A DNA stretch of 36,297 nucleotides from Gammaproteobacteria bacterium (GTDB lineage: Bacteria; Pseudomonadota; Gammaproteobacteria; SZUA-152). The translations under genes were made by a program, and so were the position numbers. The stretch is taken from positions 1 through 36,297 of the forward strand of contig JAJRWE010000184.1 of the NCBI GenBank assembly GCA_024276955.1. The letters run 5' to 3'. Each line of letters starts with the position of its first letter. Position 1 is the first letter of the stretch. Under the pieces are notes generated by a model that ran no database searches, had not been told where the DNA came from, and saw only the letters and a program-made list of their open reading frames with translations. Shown piece by piece: positions 31,216 to 36,297 of the stretch.

Positions 31216-32163
31216 TTAGTAGGGAGGCCGACTGTTGCTGAGGCACAGGTCTACCAGGTCGTCGAGGCGCGCGGTTCCGGCGCACATCACTGTGTCCGCA
31301 CCACCCCAGTAAATCTTTACGCCGCCGTCGTCATCCGCAATCGCACCGCAGGTAAAAACGACGTTGTGTACATAACCCGTGATCTCCCAGGGGTCCTCCG
31401 GGGCCAGCACCCATTCATCCGAGACGCCGATAATCTTCGCCGGGTTAGCGAGATCGTGCAGCGCCACGCCGAGGCGATAGACTGCCCCGTCCATGGTCTC
31501 GAATACTCCGTGGTAGATGCTGAGCCAGCCACGCTCGGTGCGGATCGGTGTCGCGCCGGGGCCAATTTTCGACGCATCCCAGTGATATTGCACCGGTTTC
31601 ATCACCACCTCGGAATCACCCCAGTGCACCAGATCCGGCGACCATGACAGCCACACGGACCAGGGACTTATCTCCGAATGGGGGCGATCCAGACGAGCGT
31701 AGCGGCCGTTGAACCGCTCCGGGAAGATGACGACATTACGCATGTCTGCCTGTGTGATCAGCGCAACCCGTTCGACGGAGCGAAAGTCCCGGGTCCTGGC
31801 CAGCCCGATACGCACACCGTGGCGTGAATAGGCGCTGTAGGTAATCAGGTATTCCCCGTCAATACACGAGATTCTGGGGTCCTCTACCCCGAAGGCCTCG
31901 TACTCTCCAAAGGCGCCTTCTGTCGACGGCACCAGGAATGGCTCCGGGCCGACGGTGAATTTGAAGCCGTCCTCACTCTCGGCGATGCCGATGATCGACC
32001 GGCCGCTGCGCAAGTGGGACCGAAACAGCATGATGGTGCGACCCTCATGCCGTGTCATGCCGGCGTTGTGCACGGTCTCCACCGGATAAGGGATGTCGTC
32101 CCGGGTGAGAATCGGGTTGTCCGGGCAGCGTTCGATGATTGGTGGTGGTTTAGCTGCGGTCAT
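31216..32163 (-). CDS. GH130-type glycosidase/phosphorylase
   Basis: Beta-propeller GH130-like motifs (NPILTRDDIPYPVETVHNAGM, GVEDPRISCIDGEYLITYSAYS). Likely ATG at 32163 after GGAGG; the ORF track extends to 32244. Confidence 0.85.
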   Translation of the reverse strand: MTAAKPPPIIERCPDNPILTRDDIPYPVETVHNAGMTRHEGRTIMLFRSHLRSGRSIIGIAESEDGFKFTVGPEPFLVPSTEGAFGEYEAFGVEDPRISCIDGEYLITYSAYSRHGVRIGLARTRDFRSVERVALITQADMRNVVIFPERFNGRYARLDRPHSEISPWSVWLSWSPDLVHWGDSEVVMKPVQYHWDASKIGPGATPIRTERGWLSIYHGVFETMDGAVYRLGVALHDLANPAKIIGVSDEWVLAPEDPWEITGYVHNVVFTCGAIADDDGGVKIYWGGADTVMCAGTARLDDLVDLCLSNSRPPY

Positions 32164-33496
32164 AGTCATCCTCCAGCCGGATAATGTCGTCTTCGCCGAA
32201 GTAATCCCCCATCTGCACCTCAACCAGGACCAGCGGGATGTCACCGGGGTTCATAATTCTGTGCACCGCCCCCCTTGGGACATCCACGGAGTGCCCCGGC
32301 TTGAGTGGGATTTCCTGATCCCCCACGGTGACCAGCGCCTCACCTTTGACCACAGTCCAGTGTTCTGCGCGGCGCCGGTGTTTCTGCAGGCTCAGCCGCT
32401 CGCCCGGTTTGACGATGATCTCCTTGATTTTGTGATCATCTCGTTCGAGCAGGTCTTCATAGTGTCCCCACGGTCGGTAGTTCTCCCGGTCGTCGAGGAT
32501 CTTCCGGTAGACGTCCAGGTATCGACGCGCCATGTGCTGGCAGGTGAAGCGTTCCTCCACCTCGTCCCGGCAGGCGCGCCGGTCGAGAGAGTCAATCCTG
32601 TCCACCGCCTGCACGGCGGCGTTCACATCGGTCACGATGAATCCCGTGTGGCCGTCGCGAATGAGTTCCGGCATTGAGCCCCGCCCAAAGGCGATCACCG
32701 GTGTGCCACAGGCCATGGACTCGATCACGCTCAGCCCGAACGGTTCGTCGAAGTGAATCAGGTGCAACAACGCCAGCGCACCGCCCAGAAGTTCTTGTCT
32801 CTTCTCCGGCCCGACGGAGCCAACATATTCCACCATGGATCCATCGATGTGCGGCTCGACCTGTTCCTGGAAATACGCCTCGTCCTGCACGATCCCGGCG
32901 ATCACCAGCCGAATGCCGGTCCTGCGCGCTACCTCGATGGCATCAACGACACCCTTGTGGGGGTGGATACGCCCGAAGAACAGCAGGTAGTCTCCTGCGT
33001 CTTCGCGATAGGGAAATTGTGCGAGATCGATACCATGATGGATGGTTGCGATGTAATCGAGTTCACAGCTCTTATCGGCCTCACTGATCGCCACGTAGTG
33101 GGTCCGCTCATTGTACTTTTTATAAACGGGCAAAATCGACGGCGAAGAGAATCCATGGATCGTTGTGACGAGCGGCGTATGGGTAAAACCGCTGTAACTG
33201 AGCGGCAGAAAATCGAACTGGTTGTGAATCAGGTCGAACTCACCCGCCCGCCTGAATACCTCTGCGATATGCAGGCATTCCCAGACCTTTGGATCGATCG
33301 AGGGGTCTTCCGACCAGGGTCGTTCGCAGACCCAGGCGAGCTTGCCACGGGTGAGGGAGTCCCCGGTCGCAAACAGCGTCACATCCACACCCATCGCCAC
33401 CAGCTGTTCGGTCAGCAGGCTGACCACGTTTTCCCACGGCCCGTAATGCCGCGGTGGTGTGCGCCAGGAGAGGGGGCTCAACATCGCGATCTTCAT
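32150..33496 (-). CDS. GT4 glycosyltransferase fused to C-terminal type II mannose-6-phosphate-isomerase-like cupin
   Basis: GT4 N-domain and donor-site motif (FDEPFGLSVIESMACGTPVIAF); C-terminal RPWGHYEDLLERDDHKIKEIIVKPGERLSLQKHRRRAEHWTVVKGEALV as in ManC/AlgA isomerase domains. Confidence 0.9.
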   Translation of the reverse strand: MKIAMLSPLSWRTPPRHYGPWENVVSLLTEQLVAMGVDVTLFATGDSLTRGKLAWVCERPWSEDPSIDPKVWECLHIAEVFRRAGEFDLIHNQFDFLPLSYSGFTHTPLVTTIHGFSSPSILPVYKKYNERTHYVAISEADKSCELDYIATIHHGIDLAQFPYREDAGDYLLFFGRIHPHKGVVDAIEVARRTGIRLVIAGIVQDEAYFQEQVEPHIDGSMVEYVGSVGPEKRQELLGGALALLHLIHFDEPFGLSVIESMACGTPVIAFGRGSMPELIRDGHTGFIVTDVNAAVQAVDRIDSLDRRACRDEVEERFTCQHMARRYLDVYRKILDDRENYRPWGHYEDLLERDDHKIKEIIVKPGERLSLQKHRRRAEHWTVVKGEALVTVGDQEIPLKPGHSVDVPRGAVHRIMNPGDIPLVLVEVQMGDYFGEDDIIRLEDDYDRS

Positions 33497-33765
33497 GAAT
33501 AACCTGCCTGTACATTTAGGAAGTAGGAAGCGATTTCTTATGGCATCAGCTATGGCATCAATAAAGTCAATGCCACTCTACGGTAACACAATAAGCCGGA
33601 CGGGCTGGCGAAATAAAACAGACAACGGAGCAACTGCCCGTTCAGACCATTCAGGCCAAGGCGGGGTAAAAATATTACGTCTGCTGTCGCTAAAGATATA
33701 TAGTGCCATGCAGAAAAAATGGTGTAAATTATGTGCAATTCAAATCTTGTACCGAGCGGGTTGCA

Positions 33766-35304
33766 ATGCAGTCTGCAGCAGATAATGAGGACTTGCGCCT
33801 CGTGGATACAGTTATGATGGAAATCAGCTCTACCGCCCCTATGCTTAAAGCGCGACGCAAGTCGATTGCGATCAATCCAAATATCGGTCGTGTCATTACC
33901 CGGCCGTATTTGCCGTCCAGTGAAGAACGCATCCGAAAAGTTATCAAGCGGGTATTGAGCCTGGACGAGAACGAGGCGTGTACGATACTGGAAACTGTCT
34001 TGCACGAATTCTCTCATCGTCACCGCTACTTCAGAGAGACGCTGCAACACAATTTCGAAAGAGTGGCCGACTATGTCCCGGCTGCCAATTCGTTGTCAGA
34101 GGAACGGCGACTTCTGATCGGCACTTATTTCACCGCAGAATATTCTGTGGAAGCGGCAGCGTTGTTCAATCCTTCCATCATTCAAGTACCCAACCAGGAG
34201 GCGGATCCTGAAGGCTGCTGCCGGTTCGTTATGAGCTTCCGCGCCACTGGTGAAGGCCACATCTCCTCCATTGAGTTTCGCAGTGGAATTATTGACAAGA
34301 ACAATGACATTTATTTCGACCCACTGAGTGACTACGTGCGCACGCCCCGAATCCATACTGATTCAAGCTACGACCTGCAGCTGTTTCGGTTAAAACTTCA
34401 GGAAATGGGCGCAAATTACAAAGTCGCGCAATGGCTCCTCAGCGGACTGCCGGATGGATTCACTTTCAATGATCTGCAAAGGAAAATTGACAATCCCGGC
34501 AACGGGGATAGATTCCGGAAACAAGACAAAGCCGAGACCATCGAAATGGCGCGGTGGTTGGCACAATCCAATTATGAGATTCTGTTTCGGCCGGATCACC
34601 AGATTTCCGAGCGGGTGATCTTCCCCGTATCGGAGTCCGAGAGCAAGGGCATCGAGGATGCCCGTTTCGTGCGTTTTGTCGACAATGACGGCAGCGTGAT
34701 CTACTACGCGACCTATACCGCATACAACGGGGAAAGAATTCTGCCACAACTCATCGAGACCCGCGACTTCCTCTCCTTCAAGATCAGTACGCTGAACGGC
34801 AAACAGGCGCAGGGTAAGGGCATGGCGCTGTTCCCGCGCAGGATCCGGGGTCAATACGTCATGCTGTCACGCCAGGATGGCGAGAACAACACGATCATGT
34901 TTTCGGACAATCTGCACTTCTGGCAAGAGGCCACAATGCTGCAGGAGCCTGAGTTTCCTTACGAATTCATGCAGATGGGGAACAGCGGCTCACCCATCGA
35001 GACACCTGAAGGCTGGCTGGTCGTGACCCACGGGGTCGGCCCGATGCGAACCTACAGCCGGGGAATCGAGTTGCTGGACCTGGACGATCCGAGCCGAATC
35101 ATCAGCCGAATTGACGAGCCGATCCTGGTGCCGAACGCACAGGACCGTGAAGGCTACGTGCCGAACGTGGTTTACAGCTGCGGGGCGATGATCTTCCAGG
35201 GCGAATTGATCATCCCGTATGCCTCGGCCGATCAGCGTTGTGGCATTGCCACCCTGCGGGTATCGGACGTGATGGCCCGGCTGACACAGAATTCCCAGCC
35301 ATGA
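33766..35304 (+). CDS. Second, longer GH130-like glycosidase/phosphorylase
   Basis: 512 aa from ATG 33766; C-terminal half with GIEDARFVRF, YYATYTAYNG, GNSGSPIETPEGWLVVTHGVGPMRTYSRGIELLDLDDPSRII; ~170-aa N-terminal extension. Confidence 0.82.
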   Translation: MQSAADNEDLRLVDTVMMEISSTAPMLKARRKSIAINPNIGRVITRPYLPSSEERIRKVIKRVLSLDENEACTILETVLHEFSHRHRYFRETLQHNFERVADYVPAANSLSEERRLLIGTYFTAEYSVEAAALFNPSIIQVPNQEADPEGCCRFVMSFRATGEGHISSIEFRSGIIDKNNDIYFDPLSDYVRTPRIHTDSSYDLQLFRLKLQEMGANYKVAQWLLSGLPDGFTFNDLQRKIDNPGNGDRFRKQDKAETIEMARWLAQSNYEILFRPDHQISERVIFPVSESESKGIEDARFVRFVDNDGSVIYYATYTAYNGERILPQLIETRDFLSFKISTLNGKQAQGKGMALFPRRIRGQYVMLSRQDGENNTIMFSDNLHFWQEATMLQEPEFPYEFMQMGNSGSPIETPEGWLVVTHGVGPMRTYSRGIELLDLDDPSRIISRIDEPILVPNAQDREGYVPNVVYSCGAMIFQGELIIPYASADQRCGIATLRVSDVMARLTQNSQP

Positions 35305-35320
35305 ATCATTGTAGCCGCCG

Positions 35321-36297
35321 CTATTCCCGCAACGCTTTCTGAACATCAAGCCGGGCAGGCTTTTCCTCCGGGGTAACCCGGTCCCAGCCGCGGTGGTTGT
35401 AAACGGCGAGCAGCGCCATGAGCCAGCTAAGCGTAGACTCTGCCCCCTGATTTTCATTCGCACCCTGCGCTTCCAGTCCGTCCCGGCAGCCCCCGGTAGC
35501 GTAATCGCAGAGCGGAACCCGCAGGTCGTTCTCGCCCTGGTACCAGTTGAGACACCGGTAGGCATAAGCGATCCATTTTTCGTCCTGCGTGCAGTTGAAT
35601 GCCTCGATGCAGGCGTCCACCATCGCGGCCGCCTCGAGGGGTTGTTGATCGAATCGCGCCTTTTTGCCGCCCCGGGTTAACCAGCCTTGGTTGCCGATAG
35701 CAGTGAAGTGGTGGCCCGTCTTATCGGTCTGAATCTGCTTCAACCAGTCGAGGGCGCGCAGGCCTGTCTCCAGCATCTCGCGGTCGGGAAGCCACTGTCC
35801 GGACAGCAGCAAAGCCTGTGGCAGCCGGGCGTTGTCGTAGGTCAGGATCCCTTCACACCAGGGCCAGTCTTCGGTGGCGAAATCTCTGAACTGCTGCATG
35901 AGCCGCTCCGAGAGTATCTTGCGCATCCTTTTCGCGCGGCTGTCCCCGCTGTAGCGGCTCAGATACGCATGAATACCGATGATAGCGAAGGCGATCGCCC
36001 GTGGGTGGGTGAAATGTTCGGTGGCGCCCAGTGCACGATGGAACAGGTCGACTGCAAAACTCACCTGGCCCTTATCCCGACCCAATGCCACCGCTACGCC
36101 CAGTCCCCACACTGCGCGACCGTGGGAATCATCCGAGCCTGTTTCCTCGAGCCAGTGGCGATCATAGGACATGAAGTTGCGGAAGCGGCCGGTCTGACCA
36201 TTGAAGGCATGACCCAGAAAACTCAGATAAATGGCGGCAGGGCCGCTCAGTGCTGAATCCAGAGGCTGGAGATCCTGTAGCGTGACGACGACGATCA
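35321..36297 (-). CDS. Alpha/alpha-toroid-like carbohydrate-associated protein, truncated by window edge
   Basis: Sequence such as DDSHGRAVWGLGVAVALG, WCEGILTYDNARLPQALLLSG, WLTRGGKKARFDQQPLEAAAMVDAC. The frame remains open upstream of the ATG at 36172 to the window end. Confidence 0.75.
   Translation of the reverse strand, partial: IVVVTLQDLQPLDSALSGPAAIYLSFLGHAFNGQTGRFRNFMSYDRHWLEETGSDDSHGRAVWGLGVAVALGRDKGQVSFAVDLFHRALGATEHFTHPRAIAFAIIGIHAYLSRYSGDSRAKRMRKILSERLMQQFRDFATEDWPWCEGILTYDNARLPQALLLSGQWLPDREMLETGLRALDWLKQIQTDKTGHHFTAIGNQGWLTRGGKKARFDQQPLEAAAMVDACIEAFNCTQDEKWIAYAYRCLNWYQGENDLRVPLCDYATGGCRDGLEAQGANENQGAESTLSWLMALLAVYNHRGWDRVTPEEKPARLDVQKALRE

Noticed and set aside
32753-33502. 249-aa plus-strand ORF opposite the GT4 gene
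   Set aside because: Antisense to conserved GT4 sequence; no motif.

Overview
Gammaproteobacterial chromosomal window, read by eye with the supplied ORF track. Left half: a membrane protein; a YceI gene that appears to start at AUA; an HsbA/HsbR-like partner-switching pair; a rhodanese; the translation operon thrS-infC(AUC start)-rpmI-rplT-pheS-pheT-ihfA-merR; tRNA-Pro(GGG); a hipBA module; DUF1415; and a RegA/RegB-type redox two-component system. Right half: a periplasmic operon divergent from regBA (Met-rich lipoprotein, CCGGG outer-membrane barrel, two TlpA-like redoxins, small cytochrome c); a napFDABGH periplasmic nitrate reductase operon without napC, preceded by a perfect FNR box; a DUF2459 lipoprotein; an ACP-FAAL-PlsC fusion; and a carbohydrate cluster (GT4-cupin fusion, two GH130-type proteins, and an alpha/alpha-toroid-like protein that runs off the window edge). 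The best candidates for undescribed systems are the Met-rich/redoxin/barrel operon and the GT4-cupin/GH130 cluster. No CRISPR array, rRNA, integrase or intact IS was recognised. All family calls come from motif recognition, with no database search.
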